64,000 nt of DNA, taken from contig CP136063.1 of NCBI GenBank assembly GCA_032622095.1, forward strand, positions 79,401,980 to 79,465,979, in the 5' to 3' direction. Position numbers and translations under genes: made by a program. The stretch is from Siphonodentalium dalli. Lineage: Eukaryota > Mollusca > Scaphopoda > Gadilida > Siphonodentaliidae. This document shows, in pieces, positions 21,801 through 32,543 of the stretch (positions are counted from its first letter, which is position 1; the number at the start of each line of letters is the position of its first letter). The notes under the pieces are model-generated. The model saw only the letters and a program-made list of their open reading frames with translations. It was not told the DNA's origin and made no database searches.

Positions 21801-23149
21801 CATCACCATGTGGCATAACACCTCGTGTTGGCATATCCAGATAAACCATGCCTGGAAACTCTAGGGTTTTGATACTTGAAACAAAACGAAACAAATGAAT
21901 GAATTCCCCTTTCGCCCATGTCTTGATGACGAAGAGGAATACACCGTCTCAATTTCATCCAGTAAATGATGAAAAAGATTGCTGTGCAAATGGGCAACTA
22001 ATCAACGTTTCCATGGAATATAAGAAGAGTACCTCTATAAGAGGAAATGCGTGAAGGTTATACTGATGTAAATGTTTTCCATAGGCCTCAGTGCAAACGT
22101 TTTAGAGTATACTGTTTACAATATGAATCCTAGGTCCAAATTGTTCTTTAAAGCTGAAAGATTGACATTTGCGGAAACGTTTTATGCAAAAAATCCGTCT
22201 AGCTTGGAATTCGCCTTTAAAACTTGTGTTTTCGTAAGTAATGTCAGAACCGCGCTAAAAATAATGTCATATTTTAGATCACACCACAAAATTCAAACTT
22301 CACTACATATGGTTAATGTCTTGTCCAATGGCTATTTTACCTATGGGAAATCATAGCGAAGAGGTGTGATGATTTTTAAGTAAAAAGCACATAAGGCTAT
22401 TGACCAATCAGGGCCCAGTGTCTCTTTTATTCTATCCTATCCGCTAGATGTCATTCCGAACCTATTTACATCAATGTAACATGAACAGCGCCACGTTACG
22501 ACCATTCCTGCGAAGTTCTTATGCTAAATATCGTTGAGAGATGATGACCCGTTGCTGATGAATTTGTCCGGACATATTATAGCTCAACACTATCAGATAA
22601 ACAAAGAGTAACTGGGGAACAAAACAACACAATCTGAAGCTCATTTGAAAACCCTCTTGATTGAGAACTTCAGTACATGATTTCATTGACATCCAACAAC
22701 CGATAACTGATTCATCTGCCAGAAAACACAGGCGAACTGGACTTGAATCATACCGTAGCAATTAGACAATGCTTTTACTTACCGCATAGGACCAGGGTGA
22801 GGTTTTTTTACGATGAGCGGCCTAATATCATACTGACTTTAGCAGGGTGCGATTGTTGTCTCACTGAAAACGAAATAAAATGTAGGAATGTTGTCACGAA
22901 CTTCGTTTGGAAATATAACATATCATGTCTTCCCACCACGAAAATAGAGGATGACAGCATGTGGATGCTTGGCGGCAGAGGTTAGAAGTTTATCAATCTA
23001 GACCCCACAAGTGTTGAAACATAACGGAACATGATGGACAAGGTTATCATTCGGATGTACCGTTATATGTACTAGTGTACATAAATCTTAACCCTGTTAT
23101 GACGGGAGCAGCGCTGGTGCAGCATTGAGGACCCGGTACCAGTACATTA
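21801..23149. other. Nothing recognised
   Basis: Open frames at 22072-22356 (+), 22519-22761 (-) and 22743-22985 (+) have no recognisable domain or supporting splice signals. Confidence 0.3.
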
Positions 23150-23245
23150 TTTTAGATATGCACATATAAGAGATTGCACTGACTTACAAGATCAAGGTAA
23201 ATATTGTTAGGCAAACGCATTCACTTATAATATATATATTATAGA
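23150..23245. repeat. Decayed hairpin-module fragment
   Basis: GCACATATAAGAGATTGCACTG and TTGTTAGGCAAACGCATTCACTTATA resemble the palindrome arms and flanks, but with many changes. Confidence 0.4.
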
Positions 23246-23772
23246 GCTATATATATATCTTTATATATCTTGAATTATCCTCCATTACTGAAGATTGTAT
23301 ATATGAACACAATAGTATATAAAGAACATAATACAAACGGTCATATATGTATCAACAAATCAAAGTATTTACATATAAATACAATTCTCGAGTTGGGTCT
23401 GCGCTCTTATCTGCAGGCTAGGTACCGTCCAAATCAAAACAGTTCAGCATGACTACATGCGTTACAATGCTTCAAACGCAATTGCCAGCGTTATATACGG
23501 GTACGCACACATAAGGGCACAAACGCAACGGCCTTCGTTGGTGTATTCGCGTACGCACGTGCATCTGGGCGCGCAGGACAATCAGTCACGACATCCTGTC
23601 ATCTCCCGATGACCAGAAGAACGACAAACGACTTGCATTGTCATTCTACTGGCCACTGAATCCAACAGAATGGGACGCGCGCATCCACATACACAGACGC
23701 ACGTATACACGCAACTCACGCCATATATGTTTGTATATTGAATGCCTTCATATGGCGTGTGTATAATATAAA
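23246..23772. other. Nothing recognised; AT and AC-rich simple sequence
   Basis: ATATAT tracts at about 23230-23270 and (ACGC/ACAC)-rich DNA at about 23500-23720. Confidence 0.35.
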
Positions 23773-24386
23773 TCATGTTGTTCTTAGAATTGGAGACATA
23801 AAGATAATATCAGGTTTCTCTTTCATACTGGTCATACCAGCATACAGATAATAAGCCTGCCACATTTTGACAACATGTTTCAAAATTTGAATTGGAATGT
23901 CATCATCTGTAATCAATTGATCGCCCTCAATTTCTGATAAGTTCCCAAGGAGCACACTTAATTTGGCTTCTCTTGATAACGTATCGTATTTGATGTAGGC
24001 GTTAATCCCAAGTGCATCCATAATAAAATATTCCATCTCATTTCTAAATTAATACATGGGTGTGCAATCAATGAATATGTGAGATAAAATGTCGTACAGG
24101 ATATTTCTCTGTTAATTCCAATTTGGCTTATCAATTTGCCAATCGTCAGATAAATGGTCTTGTCTTCTGGATGCGATTTACATAGGCGCCAAGCATAAGA
24201 TATACATAAGTCTGTGTGCATTCTATTGAAGAGTGAGAGACTTGGGTCAGAAATTGTTCTTGACTTCCACGCATCATCGTGTGATGTTACCAGTCCCATG
24301 TTAAAATTTTGTTTCCATGATTTTTTGTCCGGAAAACAAGACTGTGGAAAATTGGTCAAGATAGTACGAAAAATCATATCGTTCAA
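23773..24386 (-). pseudogene. LINE ORF2 C-terminal fragment, same family as 36.6 kb
   Basis: Two overlapping minus-strand frames (24386-23958 and 24036-23773) align in order with the last ~220 residues of the ORF2 at 37679. The matches are a 'SLSLFNRMHTDLCISYAWR' block versus the QIQSHLQMSLLWR block, SHPEDKTIYLTIGKLI versus YPERKRYFFTVAQLI, and a shared tail (LSEIEGDQLI, LKHVVKMWQAYYL). The CxxC pair of the zinc-like motif is poorly kept and the frame shifts between the two parts. It is a 5'-truncated dead copy. Confidence 0.6.
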
Positions 24387-26465
24387 GTATTTGCATTATG
24401 TCACAAAAATAGTTATGGAAACACGATGAACTAGTGGTAGACAAACGTAAGTATGGAGGAAAACTTGTTTAACAGTTTTGAGATTGTTACATTCGATATT
24501 ACATAATGACCATAATAGTGACATTTTCTTTTTATGTATGTAGAATTCAATTGAATGAATTCCAAGTAAGCCAAGATCAATGTCGGTCCGGGTCCTGGGG
24601 TTGTTTGGTAATTATCTAGATGTTAATCATGTTATGTAGATGAAACACGTGGTTGAAACCGACACATACCAGCGGTAACACACAGTTTATTTAATGCGAA
24701 AGTTCTGAAAACACTAAATTAGAGGCCATCACCCAAGTAGTATCCCGAATTTACACTCATTGTACTGTAAAGTGATCAATAGACAGAATCGCTCTCTGAA
24801 ATTGCTCTTATGTATAACAATATTATTATATGAACATATAATATTCTCACATGAAACACATCTAAAACTTCTTGGTATCGGCACAATTCATTTGGTTAGA
24901 ATACTGAAAGATTATAATTCTTGTTCATTGTCAGAATCAAACATTTATATTAACTAGCAATCGATTTCGTTAGTAGCCAATTGTAGCTGCTCGAATTTGA
25001 TAATATTCAGAGACACAAATCAAAAATGATATAGCTATAAATTATATATATAGCTAACAATGTGGTAACAATTTCAGTAACTCGATGCTACACAAAAAAA
25101 CAAAAACAAAAGCCATATAAAGGTACTGGCAAACTAGTGACTCCACTCGACACATAGTTTAAAATTTTCCTATGTAAAACAATATCATGCATAAGGGAAG
25201 TGATCATTGTAAATATATGTGCTAATTGCTTTTTTCCCCTGTGTTCTCACCCAACTGTAATCTATCAGTTCATTAATCTTCTCATCATGCTCTGTATCTC
25301 TTCCTCTTACTTAATCTTGACTTCCACTTCTTACTGACCACTATATGTAATCTATTCTTGTCAGAGGAGATGGCTCTATATAAGCATCTGATGCTTGTTG
25401 TCAAATCCTCTTCCTCCCTTCTAGTCTTCTATTCATACATGTGTCATGTTTTATAATTATATAATTTTGGGAAGAAATAAAATATATTAAAAACCAGAAT
25501 CACTTAGCGACATTCACTAATATCCGTAACGCCCATTCTTATACCCCCGCTCCCGGGTGGATTTCTTTTAAAATATAACAAAACAAGGGAGCAAAACATT
25601 ATCTTCCAAGCAGATATAAATGATTGTGCATTAACTTCTCAAGGATCAGAAATTAACCATTATAATACAAGCAAATATTATTTCATAACATATTTAACAT
25701 AATTCAGTGTCTCTCATCAATTATGATAGGTATATGTGACTAGCTCACTACTGCAAAACAAAAGGTGTCATACAACTTACAACAATTGACAACATTGGTT
25801 TACAATAGCGACAACAGCGGTGTAATCACTTGCATCCATCAGGGATGAGGCGAATTTGGGACCTTGTGGGCGCGTTTCATCCACTTATTTTGGTAAAATT
25901 TTCAACAATTGGATTTCACGAAATCGATATTTCACGGAATCGAAATTTTCATAAACCAATCGATGACTTAATCAGTTGGAATTTTCAGACTGAGAAAATA
26001 GGTTCTCGCTATTATAATAATTTAGTATTCATGTTATTTTCTTCATGGTTTCTGTGTACGGTTCTGCCTATCCACAAACTGTCGTTTTTTTTTCTTTTCA
26101 GAGGAGCCCATTACATAGATGTATTATGGTTAAATATGGCCAAATAAATCCTATCGACTTGCTGTACATAACTGAGATGGTTCAAGTGAGACATGTCCGT
26201 TTAATTTGAATCTGGAACAGTATGTGTCGTTTAATTATATAGTATACGTGTATTTCAATATTTTAGTTGAATATTTTTCGTTAAAAGTAAAACTCTTATT
26301 CTGATTGGTACAGAGTTGCTAACTTTTCGATTCACCAGCATCATACGCTGAAGCGTGCACATATTTTGAATAGAGCATGTCATTGTTGACAACGAGTATC
26401 AAATGCGTCACCGCGCAGTCATGAGTCGCGTAATGGAGTGCAACCAGAAAGCTGTTGACTATTAT
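24387..26465. other. Long stretch without recognised genes
   Basis: AT-rich. It contains a pyrimidine-rich part near 25250-25440, a short dispersed repeat at 26185-26215 and several short open frames without motifs. Confidence 0.35.
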
Positions 26466-26991
26466 GGGTGCATTTACATTGCTGTAGATCTGTATACAGT
26501 TCTACACGCATACTAGTGTAAACGGGTTGATATAGAAATGCACACAGAAAGAAAACGGTATTCGTTCGTGTGAGCAAAACTATTGTCCGTTATAATTCAC
26601 GGTCAACACCGAGGCATTGCGACAGACAAAGCTGGTTTGATTAATTGTTACCCGGGCTTGGCAAATGTGCGTAATCTTTCTTTGTCATTTCAAGCATTGA
26701 GACAATTGTCAAATAATCCGGTGCGCTATCTTTCTGCGGCAGTAGCCCACGGCCGGGCCCACCATCTTCTGCTTCTCTTAGACTCAACTGATGCCGACGC
26801 CACATATATCAAATCGCTTTGGTCTGCTGATAGTTGATTCATTATTTTTGTCTGGCCTAAACTGACACGACTCATAGTGAATTACCAGAGTACTGATTAG
26901 CGCGCGTTCACTATCAGTAATCATGTTGTAATCCGCGACACGTGACTTCACACAGATCTGTGTACAGATCTACACCAATGTAAATAGACCC
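26466..26991. mobile_element. 526-bp inverted-repeat element, TTAT-flanked
   Basis: The left end GGGTGCATTTACATTGCTG and the reverse complement of the right end (GGGTCTATTTACATTGGTG) agree over about 30 bp, continuing through TAGATCTGTA. TTAT lies directly outside both ends. No coding capacity, so a non-autonomous DNA transposon of unknown class. Confidence 0.65.
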
Positions 26992-27118
26992 TTATGATAG
27001 ATACAATTAACATTCAGATGCTTGTACGCTGATTCGGGTAAACCCCATCGATCGTACTTAGAGATATGATCACAGGAAAAAGGATATCTAACTTCATAGA
27101 ACGTAAAGCCAATACAAA

Positions 27119-27124
27119 TTTATT
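27119..27124 (-). promoter_or_regulatory. Possible polyadenylation signal of the receptor gene
   Basis: AATAAA on the minus strand, about 280 bases beyond the receptor stop codon. Weak by itself. Confidence 0.3.
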
Positions 27125-27400
27125 TCGTGCAGCTTCTTTTAAATTACTTACAATAGAGATAAATGTACCTCTTTCGCTGGATATTCGGGGATTCGCAGTT
27201 TATGAACTCGCAACAAGCCGACTCTTTCGCCAGCTGCATGCTTCATGCTCCAAACCCAGAATATCCAATTCTACAGCGTACGGTTTTCTCATAAATATTG
27301 CCTAATAAATTGCACCACCGATTTTCACTTTGTTCCTCGACATTTTTACTAACAACATCAGAAAGCCACATCAAACGTTCGATGTTTCGTCAGAATCAAT

Positions 27401-27438
27401 ATTAACCGAGTGCAGTTCTATTAACCGAGTGCAGTTCT
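27401..27438. repeat. Perfect 19-bp tandem duplication over the receptor stop codon
   Basis: ATTAACCGAGTGCAGTTCT occurs twice without a gap (27401-27419, 27420-27438). Nineteen is not a multiple of three, so the second copy is read in a new frame. Confidence 0.95.
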
Positions 27439-27732
27439 CTGTCTGTTGTACTGTTGCTCATCTTAGTTCCGACTTGTATATTATCGTCGACATGTCTTCT
27501 AATCACGGCAGAGCAAGAGGTCCCGATGTGTCGCCTCAAAGCGATTTCCAGAATCAAACAGACGGTTGCGACGATGACTGTTCCACCGAATACTATAAAT
27601 GGTCCCGCCACGTTGTTCATCCCTATGGTCGTAGCACCACTGGTTGTTTCTGCTTTGATACATGTGTCGGTCGATGGGATCCACTTTTTCTTCCAACGCC
27701 GAAGTAACCCAGCCTCTTGTATAGACATTATG
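27402..27732 (-). CDS. Ionotropic glutamate receptor, last coding exon (S2 end, M4, tail)
   Basis: An acceptor TTTCAG ends at 27733. The exon supplies the third base of a split codon after the exon at 30634. The protein runs IMSIQEAGLLRRWKKKW (the final helix of S2 in iGluRs), then a cysteine (STDTC) that can pair with the one in the previous exon, then NNVAGPFIVFGG and a hydrophobic M4 of about 23 residues, and finally a basic-to-polar cytoplasmic tail of about 45 residues ending RTALG. The stop is at 27404-27402. The 19-bp tandem duplication lies across the end and shifts the frame in its second copy. Confidence 0.88.
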
Positions 27733-27849
27733 CTGAAACATATATTGACACACTCAATTAAAAAAATTCAGTCGTTATATAAGACATCATATATTCACCA
27801 GTGTGTGAACAAACAAGCAATCTCCATGCACCAAAGTAAACATAATGGA

Positions 27850-27879
27850 CGGATTCAACATCTCAGGTTTCAATCCGGT
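27850..27879 (+). repeat. Terminal fragment of the GATTCGTCATCT repeat
   Basis: GGACGGATTCAACATCTCAGG resembles the terminus at 13736 and is broken off by the TTAA MITE at 27880. Confidence 0.5.
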
Positions 27880-28032
27880 TTAACCCTTTACGCAACAAAC
27901 CGGCCAAAACCGGCCAAATAAAGCTTCAACAGCCTAAAATATCTTCAGTCTGTCTCAATAGAACCATACAAATATGGATATCATTGGAACCGGCTCCTTG
28001 ACCACATTGTGATAGTTACAGTTATGCCCTGT

Positions 28033-28101
28033 GCCAATGCATTATCTTATATATGCGAGTCGACCATAGGTCGCCTCGCATATATAAGAGAATGCATTGG
28101 C
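28033..28101 (+). repeat. 69-bp palindrome, copy 9
   Basis: Forward-type centre, with one change in the left arm (CATTATCTTAT). Confidence 0.9.
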
Positions 28102-28180
28102 CTAACAAAAATCTTTTTTTAACACTTTTTACCATTGTTTCTTACATGCTTTAACAATTTTATAATTTTTAATGTGTTAA

Positions 28181-28249
28181 GCCAATGCATTCTCTTATAT
28201 ATGCGAGGCGACCTATGGTCGACTCGCATATATAAGAGAATGTATTGGC
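28181..28249 (-). repeat. 69-bp palindrome, copy 10
   Basis: Reverse-type centre, with one change in the right arm (AATGTATTGG). Confidence 0.9.
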
Positions 28250-28279
28250 ACAGGGCCCTTCTGTTGGGTAAAGGGTTAA

Positions 28280-28814
28280 ATAAAACCATTGACACCTAAA
28301 GCATAGTCTAAACTCAAAACCTTAAGCCCACGTCATGTGACGGATCATCCTCGGTTGAGACCGAAGGGTAGGTTTTCAGTCGTTTGATGTAGCTCGCCTA
28401 CGTATATCGTAAACAAGAAAGGTTATATGGTAGTCCCTTCCTATACCATCCGTGCGAAAACTTGATACGCTGTGAACACACGATGCCGAGTAATCAGAAC
28501 GGATATAACACGACAATTTTGTGAGATATTGAACATGCGGGATATTTTCCCGACAAAGCCTCACTTTAAGAGTGTATATAGTCGACCTTGTATTCATACA
28601 CAATCAAAGTGTTGTGTGTATCTCAACAGACAGGCGACGAGATTGCTAACATACTCCCGTGCATACGATACACATTCTTTTTTGGAATCCATGATGTGAG
28701 GTTTTAGCACGAATTGGTGTAAATACTTCTAACCATGATACGGAGTTCCATATAATGTGTTGGTGGACTCTTGTAGTCGAAGAGAAACCAACTGTTTGAA
28801 GATACATTTGCAGC
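28280..28814. other. Nothing recognised (receptor intron 3)
   Basis: Short open frames only. Confidence 0.35.
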
Positions 28815-29110
28815 CTGTTCTTCCGTAAACAGGCACATTATCCGTTTATAATATAACTTGTTTTAGGTAGATAATCTGCTTAGAATATGAGTCGATAATG
28901 TTCTGAAAATGGGAGTGTTTTAGTCACATTATCGTCTAATAATGAGGCTATTCTAAGCAGAATATCAGCGGATAATGACACAAATGAGCCAACTCACGAT
29001 TTTTTAGGTGTACGCGCTTTAACCAACATGACTCCATTATCTGCTTATTTCAGAATCAAACACTATGTACCTATTTCATATTATAGGTCGATTATGTGCG
29101 TATTTTCGCG
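28815..29110 (-). repeat. Family D repeat, inverted copy
   Basis: Contains ATCTGCTTAGAATATGAGTC, the mirrored GAGGCTATTCTAAGCAGA, and ends TATTTTCGCGAGGATATG. Reverse orientation relative to 15776. Confidence 0.7.
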
Positions 29111-29573
29111 AGGATATGTCGAAATTTGGGGTTCAAATAGCAATGATTCCACCAAAAGCAACAACACAATTCTCACAAAATACAATATAATTGCATGTCC
29201 TGTAATAATAGAAGCTTAGTGTTGGGGACATAATGGTTTACTGAAAGCCCCGCCGCGTTTTAGCCATAATTATTCATACTTTTATCTTTTATCCTGGGAT
29301 CAATTAGGGAGCAAAATATAAATTGAACACATATACATTGCCTGGCTTTAATCTACTTGTTTGAAATATTTTGCCCATATCCAACATTTAGTACAACTAA
29401 TTAGTAATACAGACGATGACAAATGGATATTGCACTAAAAGTTACAACTTACCTGGCATCCCTCCGCAAACAATATTAGAACGTGAAAAAAATTGATTAT
29501 TACGAGACGTAATGAAATTCCAGGTGTATACAACATTAAACAAGGAAGAAATAATACATAATACATATATAGA
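29111..29573. other. Nothing recognised (receptor intron 3)
   Basis: AT-rich spacer. Confidence 0.3.
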
Positions 29574-29722
29574 GGATCTCCAACGAGTTATGTTGGGACA
29601 TAAGATTTTATGAAACGAGTTTGATCAATTTGATTCACAACGAATCGTAGACGAGTTGTGAATCAAATAATTAAAACGAGCTTCATAAAATCTTATATCC
29701 CAACAAAACAAGTTGAAGATCT
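29574..29722. repeat. Fold-back hairpin of about 150 bp
   Basis: Outer arms GATCTCCAAC...GTTGGGACATAAGATTTTAT and ATAAAATCTTATATCCCAAC...GTTGAAGATC are inverted copies. An inner pair TTTGATTCACAACGA / GAGTTGTGAATCAAA lies between them. Likely a small fold-back MITE. Confidence 0.75.
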
Positions 29723-30152
29723 TGTATATCACATGAAAAAATAGAGCTTTATGCCTTTCTAACAATATCCTTAAAAGTAGCTTTAAAATACATACATTTA
29801 CATCGTTGGCTGAGACGCTTCACAACCGTATATGCAGTATTGCGCGCTCAGGATTGCAACGAAAAATTAGTCCCCCAATTTTTCTCTTTGTTTTTGTCTC
29901 TATTTTCATTAGTGCAACGAAGTTGGACAATAGTTTTACTTTGGTGAACAAATCAATCATTTTGTATTGTCTAGTTTGTGTTGTCATGCGCGGCTTTTCA
30001 AAATAGTATTAATCTGCCTCATCAATGTAAAGTCATCATTGGCGCGCTTCCAAATTGGTGGGAAGCACGCGCTTATTATTCACTAGTGACTAATACACTA
30101 TGTGATGTAAGGAAATATATAATGGCTTTTTAAGGGTATAATCACGTATGCT
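29723..30152. other. Nothing recognised (receptor intron 3)
   Basis: A 66-residue open frame (29806-30006) has no motif. Confidence 0.3.
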
Positions 30153-30591
30153 GATTTTTTCCTTTCGACTCTTGTTGTGACCCACCCACCCCGCGTCCAA
30201 ATTTTTTTCCGTTTTCGGCACTTTTTTCCGACCATTTTTGGACACCCACCCCCCTTTTAACACTAAAACAGAGATTTGCCGGGGGAATTCACTGAATTTC
30301 TGTGCATACTAATTGTCATGAATGTTAACATTGACATGTAAATAGGAACGAGTCATTTTGGGATCATTCGGCCAAAAAAACTTCTTGGATTTCAAAATTT
30401 GCAACAAAATACAACACGATAACTGCCTGCATTCAGTTTATCAGTAATAATTACACTAGTTCTCTTAGTCTAAGGTGTTTTAAGCCAAACTCATTGCAAA
30501 AACAGTCAATAAACTTGCGGAAAAAAATTGTTAGTTGGTCCCATCGACCACCCATCCACCCCGTCATACGTGCCCGGAAAAATTTCCCCTG
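30153..30591 (+). mobile_element. hAT-like non-autonomous element, 5'-truncated
   Basis: Matches 58178-58687 in inverse orientation (CCCACCCACCCC, TTAACACTAAAACAGAGATT, CAAAATTTGCAACAAAATAC) and ends CGGAAAAATTTCCCCTG. The G-tract left end is missing. Its right end is 43 bp from the splice donor of the receptor exon at 30634. Confidence 0.7.
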
Positions 30592-30633
30592 ATATAATAG
30601 GTGTTTCATGTGATATATATATATTTAACATAC

Positions 30634-30890
30634 TTTCTATTAAACAGCTCCTTGAAGGCCGCACCTTCTGGTAAAATGAATCCAAAACCAGCTGTGTTAA
30701 AAGTTTCGTCCGCCACAGCGAGATTACCACAATGTTTCGGATCTGATGCTATCCTTTGCACGTCCATGCTCCCAGTTAAAAACGCATATTTTCCAGAATA
30801 AACATATTCTAGTGCACCCTCTTCATCAACCACGCGCGGCCCATCGCCCATTGCGTGCCACAATTTACTATAATCTGGATCCGTCGACTC
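30634..30890 (-). CDS. Ionotropic glutamate receptor exon (S2 lobe)
   Basis: An acceptor TTTTCAG precedes 30890, and the donor AAA|GTATGT follows 30634. The frame starts in phase 0 with ESTDPDYSKLWHAM, which continues FTFFK of the preceding exon, and ends with two bases of a split codon. The S2 pattern is clear: YAFL, then a variable helix, a cysteine (DPKHCGNL), then TAGFGFILPEGAAFKELFN, as in the lower lobe of the ligand-binding domain. In AMPA and kainate receptors the residue after YAFL-x is a glutamate that binds the ligand amino group. Here the aligned sequence is YAFLTGSMD, with glycine. Length is 257 bp. Confidence 0.9.
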
Positions 30891-31176
30891 CTGAAAAGAA
30901 CATAGTAGAATTTTAGCCTTTAATTTTACATATACTGCTATCGATCACATTGAATGCAAGGATAATATACATGATATGCTAACTACAGCGTGTACCTTTA
31001 GCATTTTCCTCCGTCATATGTTATGAACCATTCTACAGAATTGATCCTATTTCCTATTTAAGAATAAGGCTATGAAATTATAAATAATATGTTTGAAGAC
31101 ATGCACTCTAACATGAGTATCGTTATAGAGACTTTGCAAAGTTTTCGGTTTTGTAATTTAAGCATAGACTGTCAAT

Positions 31177-32535
31177 GGGTAGGGTTCTCTATTCTGAAGG
31201 TTCATTATTCCGAAGGTTCGCTATTCCGAAGGTTCATTATTCCGAAGGATCCCTATTCCGAGGTTCATTATTACGAAGGTTCATTATTACGAAGGTTTTC
31301 TATTCTGGGCGTATTTAACCAGAAATGAATCAAAATTTGCACCCCACCACAAAAACCACACGAAGAATGAAAAATACGATTACGCTAGTATTCATATATA
31401 GTACATTTATACATCCACTTCTTATTCCCAAATTGTCCTAGATATCGGTTATTAATAGCAAGAAAAGAGTATCAGTTTATCGTTCATTATGGAAAGTTAA
31501 AAACACGATGACTGAAATAAACTACATGTAAGAGATATAGTTTTTCCGAACTGGCAATCTGTATTTGAAAAACAAAACATCAACATTCAAGGCCCACTTA
31601 ATTTTCAAACCCCCAAATCACATATATAAAATATATGCCACTATATATACCATTTGAAATATGAAGCTCTCTAACACTGTATAATCAGCTTATCCGGTGT
31701 AATAAACTGTGAACATGTTGTTTTTGTTGAGTTAACGCAGGGTTAACGACTTGTTTTTGTGCTTAATGTTCATCTGGTTTTGTTGCGCAAAGTAAAGTGT
31801 ATTATTTTCACTGGAGGGGGGTAACTCTATATTTTAAAGATAATGTTATTCCCCTTCAATTGAAAATACATTAGGTTGAATTCCGTTGCATTCTGAGAGC
31901 CATGACATATAACGGGGGAATCTTTTTAAGATGTTTTCTTTTTCACTAGGGGCATATAATGTTTTAATCATATTTTATGGCACAGATTGTGTTTAAAACC
32001 TGATATCAAGGCACTATAAAAAATAGCCGATGACTCGAAAATTAAGTGGGCCTTACAATTCAATACAAATTCACAATTGCAGTTAGGTTCAACTCATACC
32101 CGTCTATTCAACGACATTCTGCTTCGCAGTATTCATTAAGAGTTATAGTCCCGCTGTTTTAATCCCGCCTTTAGCTGGCGTATTGTTGCCTGTAAGATTA
32201 TTGAGATATAACGCCATACGCGATGACATTAAATCGCATGGGAAGAGCAATTGTGTGGGCTGCCTGACGTGAATATGTATTGGAATATAAAGTCATACGT
32301 AATGACATTAAATCTCAAGGAAACCCGCGAAAAAATATTTCCTTCATATAAAAAAAGTCTTCGTGATAAATAACCCTCTCAATACTTGAATATAGAATTA
32401 ACCTTTTAAAATAAATCTTCGGAATAGCGAACCTTCGGAATAGAGAACCTTCGGAATAGCGAACCTTCGGAGTAGTGAACCTTCGGAATAGTGAACCTTC
32501 GAAATAGCGAATCTTCGGAATAGAGACATGTTCCC
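31177..32535. mobile_element. 1.36-kb element with subterminal 15-bp repeat arrays
   Basis: Both sides carry the 8-bp duplication CTGTCAAT (31169-31176, 32536-32543). The left end GGGTAGGGTTCTCTATTCTG and the reverse complement of the right end (GGGAACATGTCTCTATTCCG) match. Inside each end is an array of about seven 15-bp units of the type GAAGGTTCRCTATTCC, in opposite orientations (31192-31310, 32410-32527). No transposase frame is seen. An 8-bp duplication fits hAT- or P-type transposons. It lies in receptor intron 2. Confidence 0.8.
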
Positions 32536-32543
32536 CTGTCAAT

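Larger units (their letters stand above)
27880..28279 (-). mobile_element. TTAA MITE, family A, copy 3 (inverted)
   Basis: Reverse orientation of 3694-4157: it begins TTAACCCTTTACGCAAC, contains GCCTAAAATATCTTCAG and GGTTCCAATGATATCC in reverse complement, then palindrome copies 9 and 10, and ends GTTGGGTAAAGGGTTAA. It lies in 5'-ward repeat DNA just upstream of the last receptor exon, within intron 3. Confidence 0.85.

Noticed and set aside
27330-27921. Two plus-strand frames of 125 and 155 residues
   Set aside because: They overlap the well-supported last exon of the glutamate receptor on the other strand.
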